The translations under genes were made by a program, and so were the position numbers. Shown in pieces: positions 1 to 7,735 of a DNA stretch of 64,000 nt. Below the pieces are notes generated by a model. It did not search any database, was not told the origin of the DNA, and was given only the letters and a program-made list of their open reading frames with translations. Position 1 is the stretch's first letter. Each line of letters opens with the position of its first letter. Source of the stretch: Aureimonas sp. Leaf324 (GTDB taxonomy: Bacteria; Pseudomonadota; Alphaproteobacteria; Rhizobiales; Rhizobiaceae); NCBI RefSeq assembly GCF_001423245.1, contig NZ_LMOH01000025.1, positions 1,329 through 65,328 on the forward strand, in the 5' to 3' direction.

Positions 1-207
1 CGTCCGTTCGAGACGGTGGGTGCGGTCGGGCGCATGGCGGCGGCGATCGGCCACGACGAGGGCCTGATCTTCCGCGCGATCGGCGACCAGCTGGCGCTGT
101 GCCCGCCGATGATCGTCACCGCGGACGACATCGACGAGATCATGGCCCGCATGGGACGCACGCTCGCCCGGCTGACGGATGCGGCGCATGCCGAGGGGCT
201 CCTGTGA
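1..207 (+). CDS. Class III (omega) aminotransferase, C-terminal fragment
   Basis: The reading frame is open from the first base, so the gene starts to the left of the window and only the last 68 residues are present. The tail, with an R-P-F-E-T-V-G start, a G-L-I-F-R segment, a C-P-P-M-I-V segment and then an I-D-E-I-M-A-R-M helix, matches the end of pyridoxal-phosphate class III aminotransferases (omega-amino acid/pyruvate type), where a late C-P-P-L-I-I-T stretch is typical. The substrate cannot be judged from this piece. Its TGA overlaps the GTG of the next gene by 4 nt, so the two are probably translationally coupled. Confidence 0.75.
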   Translation, partial: RPFETVGAVGRMAAAIGHDEGLIFRAIGDQLALCPPMIVTADDIDEIMARMGRTLARLTDAAHAEGLL

Positions 208-869
208 GCCGGGCCAAGGCCGAGCCGGTAGTCCATATCGACGATGGGCGGTTCCGCGTCACGGAATGGCAGTTCCAGCCGGGCGCCGAGACCGGCTGGC
301 ACATCCACGGGCACGACTACGTCATCGTGCCCCTCACCGACGGGCGCCTCGATCTGGGCCTGCCCGACGGCCATGAGGCGAGCGCCGAGCTTCGGCAGGG
401 CGTCCCCTACTCCCGGCGCACCGGGGTCGCCCACAACGTCGTCAACGGTGGCGACGGGCCTCTTTCCTTCCTGGAGGTCGAGGCGGTGGACAGCGACCTG
501 TCGGCGCGCCGCCTCGCCGTGCTCGACCGGTTCATGGCCGCCTGGAACGCCCACGACGTCGAGGCGCTGATGGATTGCATGGCGGACGCCTGCGCCTTCC
601 ACGGGTCGGCGGGACCGGGACCGGAGGGCGCGCGGCACGAGGGTCGCGACGCGGTGCGCGCCGCCTATGCCGCCCTGTTCGCGTCCTTCCCCGATGCCGC
701 CTGGACGAAGGGCGCGCACGCCGTCTCGGGCGAGACGGGCCTCTCGTCCTGGCGCTTCGTTGGAACGTCGTCGGCGGGCGCGCGCGTCGAGGTCGACGGC
801 TGCGACATCTTCCACTTCGACGGCGAGCTGATCTCGCTGAAGGATTCCTATCGCAAGAACCGGACCTGA
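204..869 (+). CDS. Cupin / SnoaL-like (NTF2 fold) fusion protein
   Basis: About 221 residues in two parts. Residues 1-100 form a small cupin with a W-H-I-H-G-H-D-Y metal-ligand-like stretch and a later A-H-N-V-V-N-G-G turn. Residues about 108-221 look like a SnoaL/NTF2 barrel: a helix R-L-A-V-L-D-R-F-M-A-A-W-N-A-H-D, then A-C-A-F-H-G and a D-A-A-W strand. I chose the GTG at 204 because it overlaps the upstream stop (GTGA); an upstream in-frame start would run deep into the aminotransferase. Such folds bind small ligands or act as small hydrolases or isomerases, and no reaction can be assigned. It may act with the aminotransferase it is coupled to. Confidence 0.7.
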   Translation: MSRAKAEPVVHIDDGRFRVTEWQFQPGAETGWHIHGHDYVIVPLTDGRLDLGLPDGHEASAELRQGVPYSRRTGVAHNVVNGGDGPLSFLEVEAVDSDLSARRLAVLDRFMAAWNAHDVEALMDCMADACAFHGSAGPGPEGARHEGRDAVRAAYAALFASFPDAAWTKGAHAVSGETGLSSWRFVGTSSAGARVEVDGCDIFHFDGELISLKDSYRKNRT

Positions 870-894
870 CGGCCAGTCGGCATCGGGCAGACGA

Positions 895-931
895 AAAAGG
901 CCCCGGCCGCATCGCGCGGCCGGGGCCTTTT
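895..931. terminator. Bidirectional rho-independent terminator
   Basis: A perfect 16-bp inverted repeat (895-910 and 916-931) with a 5-nt loop. The arm begins AAAAGGCCCC and the other ends GGGGCCTTTT, so transcripts from either side form a GC-rich stem followed by U residues. It lies between the converging cupin/SnoaL gene and the Liv binding-protein gene, as a shared terminator should. Confidence 0.9.
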
Positions 932-970
932 CGGTCGTCGGGACGCCGTCCAGGGACGGCGCCCTGCGCC

Positions 971-2164
971 TTACTTCATGATCGCGTCCATCGGCACGGG
1001 CTCGGACAGGGTCCACTTGCCGACGACGCCCGGCTTGCCCTTCTCGACGTCGACCACGAGATAGGTGGCGTTGTTCTGGTGGTGCAGTTCGGAGGTGAAG
1101 GTGCGCGGTCCGAAGAGGGTCGGCTCGTCCTTCATCTTCTCGAGCTCGGCCACCACGGCCTCGGCGTCGGTCGAGCCGGCGCGCTCGACGGCCTTCGCCC
1201 AGACGTCCACCATCACATAGCCGGGATAGGCGTACTGGCTGGACGGGTCGGCGCCCGTCTTCTCCTTGAAGGCGGCGTTGAACTTCTTGACGTCCGGGTT
1301 CGGGTCGTCGCCGTAGATCGAGCCCTGGACCGGAATGAAGAAGTTCGACAGGTCGGGTACCGCGGGCAGCCAGTAGCTGCCGTCCATGCCCGAGCCGGTC
1401 AGGATCATCGAGTTGATGCCGGCCGCCCGGATCTGCTTCACCGCCGAGACGCCGCCCGGCATCATGGTGCAGAGCATGATCGCGTCGGGCTCCTTGGGCA
1501 GCGACTTGATGCGCGTGATCTGCGCGGCGATCGAGGCGTCCTCGTTCTTGAACGTGTCCTCGCCGACGAGCTTGGCCCCTTGCGCTTCGAGCTTGGGCAT
1601 CATCCAGTCGAAGCCGTCGCAGATGCCCTTGTTGTAGACGGTCCAGGTGTCGAGGAGCTTGTAGAAGTCCTTGGCGCCCTTCTCCTTGAAGGCCCATTCC
1701 GACATCGCCGCGCCCTGCACGGGGGCGAGCACCGAGGCCGAGAAGGAGAGCGGGCCGACGCCCTGGATGCCGGCCTTGACGGACTCGGCGCACAGGAAGA
1801 ACGACACCTTGCCGGCGTCCTCGGCGGCGAGCGCGGCGGGCGAGCCGAAGTCGTAGTCGCACGACACGACCACGAGGTCGGCGCCCTCGTCGATGACGGT
1901 CAGGCCCGCCTTGGCGCCCTCGGCGCGGTCGGACTTGGTGTCGGCCTTGACCACCTCGATCTGCTTGCCGAGGAGACCGCCGGCCTTGTTGATCTCGTCG
2001 ATGCGGATGAGCGCGGCGTCGGTCGCCGGCTTGTCGTAGGCCTCCATGAAGCCGGACTCGGCGGTGGCGAAGCCGATCTTGATCGTGTCGTCGGCCGCAA
2101 AGGCTGGCGCGGTGAGAGCCACCGAGGCCAGGGCGGCTGCGACAAGGTGCTGGGTCTTTGTCAT
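971..2164 (-). CDS. Branched-chain amino acid-type ABC importer, periplasmic binding protein
   Basis: About 397 residues. A signal peptide covers roughly residues 1-24 (ends A-P-A-F-A-A), followed by the D-T-I-K-I-G-F opening of the type I periplasmic-binding (LivJ/HAAT) fold. The ATG at 2164 is preferred over one 33 bp upstream because AAAGGAG sits just before it. It is the last gene of a minus-strand operon with the matching permeases and ATPases immediately upstream. The ligand is unlikely to be simple leucine: the operon also encodes PxpABC-like and biotin carboxylase proteins, so a lactam, amide or urea-like compound is a reasonable guess. This is inference from context. Confidence 0.85.
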   Translation of the reverse strand: MTKTQHLVAAALASVALTAPAFAADDTIKIGFATAESGFMEAYDKPATDAALIRIDEINKAGGLLGKQIEVVKADTKSDRAEGAKAGLTVIDEGADLVVVSCDYDFGSPAALAAEDAGKVSFFLCAESVKAGIQGVGPLSFSASVLAPVQGAAMSEWAFKEKGAKDFYKLLDTWTVYNKGICDGFDWMMPKLEAQGAKLVGEDTFKNEDASIAAQITRIKSLPKEPDAIMLCTMMPGGVSAVKQIRAAGINSMILTGSGMDGSYWLPAVPDLSNFFIPVQGSIYGDDPNPDVKKFNAAFKEKTGADPSSQYAYPGYVMVDVWAKAVERAGSTDAEAVVAELEKMKDEPTLFGPRTFTSELHHQNNATYLVVDVEKGKPGVVGKWTLSEPVPMDAIMK

Positions 2165-2207
2165 GCACGTCTCCTTTGCTGGATCGTCCGGCGTCATGCC
2201 GGCGGGA

Positions 2208-3296
2208 TCAGGTGTTGCGGGACTTTCGACGAAGCGTGATCTCGGCCCGGCCGAAGAGGCCGGCCGGCCGGAGCGCGAGGATCACGATCATGATGACGCC
2301 GAGGGCGATCTCCTGGAGGCCCTTCGGCAGGGCGATCTCGGTGCCGCCGACGGCCACGCCCGCCTCGAACCAGCGCAGGATCTGGATCAGGGCGGAAAGG
2401 ATGACGGTGCCGAGAACGGCCCCGGTCAGGCTGTTCATGCCGCCGACGACGAGCATCGACAGCGTGATGAAGGTGAGGCCGAGATAGAAGGTGTCGGGCG
2501 TGACGACGCCGACGGAATGGGCCATCAGCGCGCCGCCCATGCCCATCACCGCGCCTGAGATGGTGAAGGCGACGAGGCGCTCGCGCGGGATGTCGACGCC
2601 GGACGCGCTGGCCGCCGTCGGCTCGTCGCGCGCGGCGCGGAGCGCCAGCCCCGAGCGCGAGATCGCATGCGCCCAGGCGACGAAGACCGCGACCACGGCG
2701 CCGATCAGGTAGGGCCAGAGGGTGCGCACGATCGGGATGCCGACCACCGACGAGGTGCCGCCCGTCACCGAATCCCAGTTGGCGTAGACCGTGTTGATCA
2801 TGGCGAGCACCGCGAAGGTCGCGATGGAGGCGGCGATGCCCGACAGGCGCATCAGCACCCGGCCGAAGACGAGCGCGGCGACGCCTGCGAAGAGGGCTGC
2901 CAGCGCCGCCGACTGCCAGTAGGGCAGGCGCGCGGCGAGAATGAGGTCGGGCAGGCCCGGCAGCGCGCTCGCCTTCATCACCGGATTGATGGTGAGCCAG
3001 GCCGCCATGTAGCCGCCGAGGCACGCGAAGCCGACATGGCCGAAGGACAGGACGCCGGAATTGCCGATGAAAATGTAGAGGCCGACCACGAAGATGACGC
3101 GCACGAAGACGTCGATCACCGTCTGGTTGAAGGGCCGCGAGCCGGTCCAGACCGTGACGGCGGCGATCGCGATCAGGATCAGCGACAGGAGGACCGGCGT
3201 CAGGATCGTGCGGCCGGCGAGCGCGAAGCGCGCGGGCTTGCGCGCCTCGCCGATTGAGGCGGCCGTTAGGGGAAGCGATGCGGAGGGCGTGGTCAT
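2208..3296 (-). CDS. Liv-type ABC importer permease, LivM family
   Basis: 362 residues, strongly hydrophobic with roughly ten membrane segments. The family hallmarks of LivM are visible: a Y-I-F-I-G-N-S-G-V-L-S-F-G-H loop near residues 75-90 and an A-R-D-E-P-T-A-A cytoplasmic EAA-like loop near residue 220. It forms the inner-membrane channel together with the LivH-like protein encoded 4 bp upstream. A basic tail (R-R-K-S-R) ends the protein. Confidence 0.88.
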   Translation of the reverse strand: MTTPSASLPLTAASIGEARKPARFALAGRTILTPVLLSLILIAIAAVTVWTGSRPFNQTVIDVFVRVIFVVGLYIFIGNSGVLSFGHVGFACLGGYMAAWLTINPVMKASALPGLPDLILAARLPYWQSAALAALFAGVAALVFGRVLMRLSGIAASIATFAVLAMINTVYANWDSVTGGTSSVVGIPIVRTLWPYLIGAVVAVFVAWAHAISRSGLALRAARDEPTAASASGVDIPRERLVAFTISGAVMGMGGALMAHSVGVVTPDTFYLGLTFITLSMLVVGGMNSLTGAVLGTVILSALIQILRWFEAGVAVGGTEIALPKGLQEIALGVIMIVILALRPAGLFGRAEITLRRKSRNT

Positions 3297-3300
3297 GGGA

Positions 3301-4206
3301 TCAGACCCTTTCCTTGGTGCCGCGCGCGGCGATCAGCCCTTGCGGGCGGAACAGGAGCACGAGGATCACGGCGGCGTAGACGAAGGCGTCGCGGAAGGCG
3401 CGGGCGTCGAGCGGCAGGGCGACCTGCATGACGACCGAGGCGGCGCCGAGGAGGAAGCCCGCGAGCACGGCGCCGGCCAAACTCCCGAGCCCGCCGATGA
3501 CGGTGGCGATGAAGGCCATCAGCATCAGCGAGGCGCCCATCTGGATGTCGACGGTGCCGGTCTGCGAGCCGAAGATCAGGCCGATCGCGGCGGCGAGCGC
3601 GCCCGACAGGGCGAAGGCCCCCATGATGACCCGGTTGGCCCTTACGCCCAGCATCCGGGCCATGGAGAAGTTCTCGGCCGCCGCGCGCATTTCCAGCCCG
3701 AAGCGCGTGCGCCGCAGGAACAGCGTCAGCGCGATCAGAATGACGACGGTGGCCACGATGGTGATGAGCTGGAGAAGCGGCAGGCGCGCGCCGAGGATCT
3801 CGACCGGCTGGGAGAGGCCCGGCAGGAGCGAGATCGACTTCGGCCGGCTCGTGAAGAGCATCAGGAGGAAGTAGCGGATCACGAAGCCGAGCGCGAAGGA
3901 GGCGATCATCATCGTGGCGGGGCTGGCGTGCCGGAAGCGCCGGAAGACGACGATCTCGCACAGGACCGAAAGCCCGGCGCCGACGAGAAGCACGAAGGGC
4001 ACGAGGAGATACCAGGGCAGCTGGCCGGCGAAGACGATCGCCATCGCATCCGTCGAGGGCCAGAGCAGCGCGAAGATCGAGAAGGCGATGACGTCGCCAT
4101 GGGCGAAGTTGACGAGGCGCATGACGCCGAAGATCAGCGCGATGCCGAGCGCGCCGAGGGCGTAGAGGGAGCCGAGCGAGAGCGCGTCGAAGACGACCTG
4201 CAGCAT
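3301..4206 (-). CDS. Liv-type ABC importer permease, LivH family
   Basis: 301 residues with about eight membrane segments. The N terminus (A-L-S-L-G-S-L-Y-A-L-G-A-L-G-I-A-L-I-F-G) and the V-N-F-A-H-G-D motif are typical of LivH. A R-A-A-A-E-N-F-S-M-A-R coupling loop is seen around residue 180. The gene begins 2 bp after the end of the LivF-like gene and is followed closely by livM, in the usual order for this transporter class. Confidence 0.88.
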   Translation of the reverse strand: MLQVVFDALSLGSLYALGALGIALIFGVMRLVNFAHGDVIAFSIFALLWPSTDAMAIVFAGQLPWYLLVPFVLLVGAGLSVLCEIVVFRRFRHASPATMMIASFALGFVIRYFLLMLFTSRPKSISLLPGLSQPVEILGARLPLLQLITIVATVVILIALTLFLRRTRFGLEMRAAAENFSMARMLGVRANRVIMGAFALSGALAAAIGLIFGSQTGTVDIQMGASLMLMAFIATVIGGLGSLAGAVLAGFLLGAASVVMQVALPLDARAFRDAFVYAAVILVLLFRPQGLIAARGTKERV

Positions 4207-4208
4207 GA

Positions 4209-4943
4209 TCAGTGCTCCTCGTAGCCGAAATAGGCGGCCTTGATGGCCTCGCTGTCGCCCAGCTCGCGCGCGTCGCCGTCGAGAAGGACCCGCCCGCCGC
4301 GCATCAGGATCATCCGCCCGCCGACCATCACCGCGCGGGTGGAGCTCTGCTCGACGACGAGAAGCGTCAGGGACCGCTCGCGCTGGAGCCCGATCAGCCG
4401 CTCGTAGACCTGGTCGGTGATGTTGGGCGCGAGCCCGAGCGAGGGCTCGTCGATCGCGATCAGCTTCGGCCCCGTCATCAGGGCGCGGCCGATGACCAGC
4501 ATCTGCTGCTGGCCGCCGGACAGGAGGCCGGCCTGTTGGTGGCGGCGCTCCTTCAGGATCGGGAACGTCGCATAGACCGCCTCGAGCTCGGCCGCCGCCC
4601 GCGCCTTGGCGCCGGGGTCCTTGGCGCGCATGCCGGTGCCGACCATGAGGTTCTCCTCGATGGTGAGCGAGCCGAACACCTCGCGCCCTTCCGGCACCAT
4701 GGAGACGCCGAGGCGCGCGATCGCTTCCGGCTTCTCGGCGGTGATGTCGGTGCCGGCGAGCCGGATCGTGCCCTCGGCGGGCCGGGTGACGCCGGCGATC
4801 GCCCGCATCAGCGAGGACTTGCCGGCGCCGTTCGGGCCGGTGACGAAGAGGATCTCGCCTTGGTTCAGCGAGAAGGACACCTCGCGCACGGCGGTGAGGC
4901 GGCCGTAGCGGATGGTGATGCCGGAGAGTTCGAGAAGGCTCAC
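4209..4943 (-). CDS. Liv-type ABC importer ATPase, LivF family
   Basis: About 244 residues. Walker A G-P-N-G-A-G-K-S-S lies at residues 36-44, an L-S-G-G-Q-Q-Q-M signature in the middle, and a D-E-P-S-L-G-L-A-P Walker B region typical of LivF rather than LivG. I set the start at a GTG (4943) because it overlaps the stop of the upstream LivG-like gene by 4 nt and gives the family N terminus; the in-frame ATG upstream lies inside livG. It is one of two ATPases that power the importer of this operon. Confidence 0.9.
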   Translation of the reverse strand: MSLLELSGITIRYGRLTAVREVSFSLNQGEILFVTGPNGAGKSSLMRAIAGVTRPAEGTIRLAGTDITAEKPEAIARLGVSMVPEGREVFGSLTIEENLMVGTGMRAKDPGAKARAAAELEAVYATFPILKERRHQQAGLLSGGQQQMLVIGRALMTGPKLIAIDEPSLGLAPNITDQVYERLIGLQRERSLTLLVVEQSSTRAVMVGGRMILMRGGRVLLDGDARELGDSEAIKAAYFGYEEH

Positions 4944-5698
4944 AGGGTCACCTCCAGCGCTTCGACGGGAACGGGGGCATCGGCTGCCGTGCCCATGTAG
5001 GCGTGGCGCACCTTCTCGCTCGCGCGGATGGCGGCAGGCGCCCCCTCCTCGATCACGGCGCCCGAATCCAGCACCACGATGTGCTCGCACAGGCCGAGAA
5101 CCAGCCCGACATTGTGCTCGATGAGAAGGACGCCGCAGCCGAGATCGGCGGCGATGCGCCGGATCAGCGCCGAGAGATCGGCCGCCTCCGGCCCGCTCAT
5201 GCCGGCCGCCGGCTCGTCGAGGAGAACGAAGGCCGGGCGGCCCATCAGCGCGCGCCCGATCGCCACCCGCCGCTCGTCGGTATAGGGCAGCGTGCCGGCG
5301 ATGCGGGACCCGAGCGCCGCGATGCCCATCCACTCGAGCATCGCCTCGGCCTCGGCGACCGCCTGCCGACGCGACAGGCCGAGCCCGACGCCGGTCACCT
5401 CGAGATTGTCGATCACCGGAAGATCACGAAACAGGCGACCGCCCTGGAAGGTGCGTGCGATGCCGCGACGGCGGACCTGGAAGGGCTTGAGGCCGGACAG
5501 GCTCGCGCCGTCGAGCTGCACGGCGCCGCCCGTCGGTGCCTGGAAGCCGGTCAGGACGTTGACGAGCGTCGTCTTGCCGGCGCCGTTCGGCCCGATCAGG
5601 CCGGTGATTCGCCCCGGCACGATCTCGAGATCCACCGCCGACAGGGCCTTCAGCCCGGCAAAGGCGACGGAGACGGTTTGCGCCCTCAAGCTTTGCAT
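4940..5698 (-). CDS. Liv-type ABC importer ATPase, LivG family
   Basis: About 252 residues. Walker A G-P-N-G-A-G-K-T-T is at residues 36-44. The signature region reads L-P-Y-T-D-E-R-R-V-A-I-G-R-A-L, the relaxed form common in LivG, followed by L-L-D-E-P-A-A-G-M-S and a C-terminal L-I-E-H-N-V switch. The ATG at 5698 gives the expected length. It starts 189 bp after the PxpC-like gene, so a secondary promoter or RNA processing in that gap is possible. Confidence 0.88.
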   Translation of the reverse strand: MQSLRAQTVSVAFAGLKALSAVDLEIVPGRITGLIGPNGAGKTTLVNVLTGFQAPTGGAVQLDGASLSGLKPFQVRRRGIARTFQGGRLFRDLPVIDNLEVTGVGLGLSRRQAVAEAEAMLEWMGIAALGSRIAGTLPYTDERRVAIGRALMGRPAFVLLDEPAAGMSGPEAADLSALIRRIAADLGCGVLLIEHNVGLVLGLCEHIVVLDSGAVIEEGAPAAIRASEKVRHAYMGTAADAPVPVEALEVTL

Positions 5699-5849
5699 GC
5701 GCCATTCCCTTTCTCTCGCGATGGAAGGGCGCGACGTCCGGCCGGATGGCCGGACCGTCGGCAATTCGCCAAGGCCCTCTTCGAACCGGCCGAGCAGACC
5801 GGTCACTGCGGACGCCCGGCCGCGGCCGGACATCCTTCGTGGAGCTCCC

Positions 5850-5871
5850 CGCGCCGGCCCCCACCGGCGCG
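5850..5871. other. GC-rich hairpin in pxpC-livG gap
   Basis: Perfect 8-bp arms (5850-5857, 5864-5871) around a 6-nt loop, with no T run. It lies in the 189-bp gap downstream of the PxpC-like gene. It may be an attenuator or mRNA-stability element separating the enzyme half of the operon from the transporter half. Confidence 0.35.
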
Positions 5872-5887
5872 CCTGGTCTGCCGGCCT

Positions 5888-6859
5888 TCAGCCGGCGACG
5901 TGATCCCGGGCGCGCTGGAGCGCCGTCCTGGCGTCGGCCCGCGCCGCCAGCGCCTCGTCCATCGTCACCGGCTGGAAGCGGGCGGGCGTGTGCGGCTGGA
6001 GCTGGGCGATCAGGTCCATGTCGGCCGAGATCACGACGCCGAGCATCATGTAGCCGCCGCCCGAGACCGCATCGCGGTGGAGCACGATCGGCTCGGTGCC
6101 GCTCGGCACCTGGACGGAGCCATAAGGGTAGCAGGCGTCAACGATGTTGGACGGATCGGAGCCGGCGCCGAACGGCTGCTCGCGCTCCACGAACTCCAGC
6201 GGCGCCCCGCCGCGGAAGCGGTAGCCGATGCGGTCGGCCTCTGGCGCGACCTTCCAGGTGTCCTCGAAAAAGCGCTGGCCGGCGGCTTCCGTGATGCGGT
6301 GCCAGTAGATGCCGGGCAGCATGCGAAGCTCCGCCGGGTTGGCGGGTGCGCGCCGAAGATGGGCCGGCAGGCTGCGTCCGGTGGTGTTCGCGCCCTGGCC
6401 AACCGGCAGGACGTCGCCGGCCTTGATCGCCCGGCCCTCGAATCCGCCGAGCGCGCCCAGCACGTAGGTCGTGCGCGAGCCGAGCACGACCGGCACGTCG
6501 ATGCCGCCGGAAATCGCGATATAGGCGCGCGCGCCCCCTTTCAGGAACCCGAAGGAGAGGCGGTCGCCCGCCTTCACGGGGAAGCTTTCCCAGGTCGGGC
6601 GCTCCTCGCCGTTGACCTTGGGCGGCAGCTCGCCGCCGGTGACGGCCACCGAGGCGTCCTTCGTGAACTCGAGCTCTGGCCCCATGAAGGTGGCCTCGAG
6701 CAGCGCCGCGTTGGCGTCGTTGCCGACGAGAAGATTGGCGATCACCGTCGCGAAGCGATCCATGCCGCCGCCCTCGGGGATGCCGAGGTGGTAGTAGCCG
6801 GGGCGGCCGAGGTCCTGGACGGTGGTGGCGAGACCCGGCGCAATGACGTTAACGCCCAT
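5888..6859 (-). CDS. pxpC: PxpC/KipA-like carboxyltransferase-domain protein (AHS2)
   Basis: 323 residues of the biotin-dependent carboxyltransferase-like AHS2 family. It has the family start V-I-A-P-G-L-A-T-T-V-Q-D-L-G-R-P-G-Y, then G-I-P-E-G-G-G-M-D near residue 28 and a late Y-M-M-L-G-V-V-I-S segment. In bacteria PxpA, PxpB and PxpC together form ATP-dependent 5-oxoprolinase; the same two domains are the carboxyltransferase half of urea amidolyase. Here it overlaps the PxpB-like gene by 11 nt and shares an operon with a biotin carboxylase and carrier. The substrate may therefore be 5-oxoproline or another lactam, amide or urea. The symbol is by family only. Confidence 0.8.
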   Translation of the reverse strand: MGVNVIAPGLATTVQDLGRPGYYHLGIPEGGGMDRFATVIANLLVGNDANAALLEATFMGPELEFTKDASVAVTGGELPPKVNGEERPTWESFPVKAGDRLSFGFLKGGARAYIAISGGIDVPVVLGSRTTYVLGALGGFEGRAIKAGDVLPVGQGANTTGRSLPAHLRRAPANPAELRMLPGIYWHRITEAAGQRFFEDTWKVAPEADRIGYRFRGGAPLEFVEREQPFGAGSDPSNIVDACYPYGSVQVPSGTEPIVLHRDAVSGGGYMMLGVVISADMDLIAQLQPHTPARFQPVTMDEALAARADARTALQRARDHVAG

Positions 6860-7724
6860 CGAGAAGCTCCATCAGCTTGGCGTTGGTGCCCGCGATGTCG
6901 CGGTTGAACTCGGCGAGGTTGAAGGTGCAGGGACGGATCGTCGGCGCGAAGGTGTTGGCCTCGATCGCCTCCAGCGTCGCGTCGTATTCGGCCCGGTCGA
7001 TCGCCTTGAACTTCACGATGTCGCCCGGCTTGAAGAGGCACATCTCGTCGCGGAGGTAGTTCACCTGCCGCGTCGGATCGTAGATCGGCGCCGGCGTCAC
7101 GCCGTACATCTGGTAGCCGCCCGCTCCGCGCACCGAATAGATCGCGGCAAAGCATCCGCCGTGGCCGATGGTGAGCTTGGGCGTATCGGTGCGGGGCCTG
7201 AGGTACTTCGGCGCCTCGATCTGTCGCTGGCGCTCCACCATCTGGTAGAGCCAGGGCAGGCCCGCGACGAACCCGACCATGGAGACGAACCAGGGCTGGC
7301 CGGAATAGGCCGCGATGAACTCCTCGACGGTGGCGTAGCCGTTGATGCGCGCGGAGTATTCGAGGTCGGTCGAGGACGGGTCCTGGTGCCGCTCGCGAAA
7401 GCGCTGGCCGGTCTCGTGCGTCCAGGGGTCCTGGAAATAGACCGGCAGCTCGATGATGCGCGTTTCCAGCGTCTCGTCGGATTGGGCTGCCGCCGCCTCG
7501 AAGGACTGGAGTTCCTTCAGGAGATCCTGCGGGCTGATCCTGTCGGGGTCGAAGCGGATCTGGAAGCTGGCATTGGCCGGGCAGATCTCGGTGACGCCGG
7601 GAATCCTGGCATCGCGCACGGCCTTGGTCATCGACAGGCCGGTGAAGAAGGAGGCGAGCGACATCTCCTCGGAGACTTCTCCGAAGATGTGTTCGTCGCC
7701 GCCGAAGCTGAAGCGTATCGACAT
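6849..7724 (-). CDS. pxpB: PxpB/KipI-like carboxyltransferase-domain protein (AHS1)
   Basis: 291 residues of the AHS1 (KipI) family. Recognisable blocks are E-L-P-V-Y-F-Q-D-P-W near residue 110, then G-F-V-A-G-L-P-W-L-Y, then G-G-Y-Q-M-Y-G-V-T-P and a Y-D-P-T-R loop. GGGAGG precedes the ATG at 7724. With PxpC it should form the carboxyltransferase/kinase-like pair that acts on the substrate opened by the PxpA-like hydrolase. An N-terminal segment of about 100 residues is longer than in short KipI proteins and resembles the urea-amidolyase arrangement. Confidence 0.8.
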   Translation of the reverse strand: MSIRFSFGGDEHIFGEVSEEMSLASFFTGLSMTKAVRDARIPGVTEICPANASFQIRFDPDRISPQDLLKELQSFEAAAAQSDETLETRIIELPVYFQDPWTHETGQRFRERHQDPSSTDLEYSARINGYATVEEFIAAYSGQPWFVSMVGFVAGLPWLYQMVERQRQIEAPKYLRPRTDTPKLTIGHGGCFAAIYSVRGAGGYQMYGVTPAPIYDPTRQVNYLRDEMCLFKPGDIVKFKAIDRAEYDATLEAIEANTFAPTIRPCTFNLAEFNRDIAGTNAKLMELLDGR

Positions 7725-7735
7725 CGATCCTCCCG

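Noticed and set aside
575-2239. Long plus-strand frame opposite the Liv binding-protein gene
   Set aside because: It crosses the bidirectional terminator at 895-931 and has no domain similarity; the minus-strand gene has a signal peptide and a binding-protein fold.
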